Source of the DNA: Pirellulaceae bacterium
Lineage (GTDB): Bacteria; Planctomycetota; Planctomycetia; Pirellulales; Pirellulaceae
Length of the DNA: 55,231 nucleotides
Reading direction: 5' to 3'
Assembly: GCA_016784735.1 (NCBI GenBank)
Contig: JADHUC010000022.1
Span: 1-55,231, forward strand
The translations under genes were made by a program, and so were the position numbers. Numbering within the stretch: the first letter of the stretch is position 1; every line of letters begins with the position of its first letter. Of the stretch, positions 54,757 to 55,231 are shown one piece after another. The notes beneath the pieces were generated by a model. The model did not search any database and was not told the origin of the DNA. It was given only the letters and a program-made list of their open reading frames with translations.

Positions 54757-54981
54757 ATGAAGGATCTGTTACGCGGCCATAGCGAAGCGGTAACGCAGGC
54801 GAGGTCTGCGCTTACCAAAAGTCCGGTATTTGCGTTGCGTGGATTGGATGTTGCCCAGTCCGGAGAACGACTGCTCATATCGGGCCGAGTAAGGACGTTC
54901 TATCACAAACAACTTGCCCAGGAAGCGGTGCGGCACGTTGTTAACGGATTGCGATTAGTGAACTTGGTGGAAGTTATGTAA
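54757..54981 (+). CDS. Small BON-domain protein
   Basis: The 74-residue product from ATG 54757 is essentially one BON domain, with the pattern LRGLDVAQSGERLLISGRV and AQEAVRHVVNGLRLVNLVEV. BON domains bind membranes or attach to partner proteins, and are common in periplasmic stress proteins and in planctomycete small proteins. No signal peptide is seen with this start. The frame remains open upstream to 54562, but those extra residues show no conserved character; AGGAT about 9 nt before 54757 supports the shorter form. A terminator follows. Confidence 0.8.
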   Translation: MKDLLRGHSEAVTQARSALTKSPVFALRGLDVAQSGERLLISGRVRTFYHKQLAQEAVRHVVNGLRLVNLVEVM

Positions 54982-55006
54982 CTGGCGACAATCGACACAC
55001 AATTCA

Positions 55007-55043
55007 GAAACCCGGCTTCTCGAAGAGGTCGGGTTTCTCTTTT
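55007..55043 (+). terminator. Rho-independent terminator after the BON gene
   Basis: GAAACCCG and CGGGTTTC pair over 8 bp with a smaller inner hairpin (CTTC/GAAG) in the loop, followed by TCTTTTG. It lies 25 bp after the stop codon. Confidence 0.85.
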
Positions 55044-55093
55044 GCGCTCTTCACGGGATTTGTTGATCGAGCCGAGTGGCTTTCCCTTGTCCG

Positions 55094-55106
55094 TCGTTTA
55101 ACCGCA
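55094..55106. repeat. Half of a GTTTAACC palindrome
   Basis: TCGTTTAACCGCAA matches the start of the left arm of the palindromes at 12763 and 47759, then similarity stops abruptly at ATACCG. The mirrored arm is not within the window. It could be a palindrome interrupted by a larger element that continues beyond the right edge. Confidence 0.5.
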
Positions 55107-55127
55107 ATACCGTTCATGTTTCCATAA

Positions 55128-55187
55128 GTCGCGACTCCTGCTAGTGTTACGCTTCACCAACAACGAGCACTAGCAAGGAGTCGCGAC
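55128..55187. repeat. Inverted repeat at the right edge, possible mobile-element end
   Basis: GTCGCGACTCCTGCTAGTG (55128-55146) and CACTAGCAAGGAGTCGCGAC (55168-55187) are inverted copies differing by one base insertion, with a 21-nt gap. An ATG at 55188 directly follows the right arm and opens a frame that runs off the window. This could be the end of an insertion sequence followed by its transposase gene, or simply a leader hairpin. Confidence 0.4.
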
Positions 55188-55231
55188 ATGGTCGAGCAAG
55201 GATGCTCACGCCTACCGGGAGATGAGACTGG

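Noticed and set aside
55188..55231. Transposase start at ATG 55188
   Set aside because: Only 14 codons are inside the window and two frames are equally open, so it cannot be called as a gene.

Overview
The window looks like chromosomal DNA of a planctomycete, probably of the Pirellulales type. Supporting signs are a DUF1559 (H-X9-DG) prepilin, an ECF sigma factor followed by a Ser/Thr kinase-STAND-SUMF1 fusion, SHD1 and TlpA-like exported proteins, many Asp/Glu-rich and Pro-rich secreted proteins, moderately high GC and large intergenic palindromes. The taxon is an inference from gene content; no rRNA is present.

Layout. The left edge (1-1.2 kb) is the end of a tyrosine integrase whose last codons run into a tRNA-Arg gene, so an integrated element probably extends leftward out of the window. 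An FHA protein and a ketoacyl synthase follow. From 3.8 to 24.4 kb, nine same-strand genes form the most unusual part: an atypical protein kinase, a vWA protein with an intact MIDAS, a PP2C phosphatase, a large one-pass membrane protein with Ig-like and PDZ-like parts and a Ser-Pro tail, a SrfC-like P-loop protein, a SrfB-like Hsp70/actin-fold ATPase, a protein with a GrpE-like C-terminus, a zinc-ribbon/PQQ-propeller protein and an exported SHD1-TPR protein. I read this as one envelope-spanning, phosphorylation-controlled NTPase system combining a TerY-P-like triad with a SrfB/SrfC pair. The grouping and function are inferred.

From 24.6 to 31.1 kb lie single genes and small units: a Gfo/Idh/MocA oxidoreductase, an exported FmdE-like protein, a receiver domain and a GGDEF cyclase on the + strand, and a minus-strand stress-type group (Usp, globin, CBS pair, BASS transporter, membrane protein). 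dnaE occupies 31.5-35.1 kb. Next come two TlpA-type exported proteins (one a lipoprotein with two thioredoxin folds), a HEAT-repeat protein, an AlbA_2/Schlafen-type regulator, and an ECF sigma factor paired with a 1302-residue kinase/STAND/SUMF1 protein. The minus-strand block 53.9-47.9 kb encodes three consecutive T2SF (GspF/PilC) proteins followed by four pilin-like proteins, with no ATPase gene in view. A small BON-domain gene and a mobile-element-like inverted repeat close the window.

Palindromic repeats of several families recur, mostly within tens of bases after stop codons. Two of the three GTTTAACC palindromes are each split by a 138-bp element with terminal inverted repeats and a 7-bp target duplication, while the third is an intact empty site. 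Another palindrome lies inside a prepilin gene, in the part encoding the cleaved leader.
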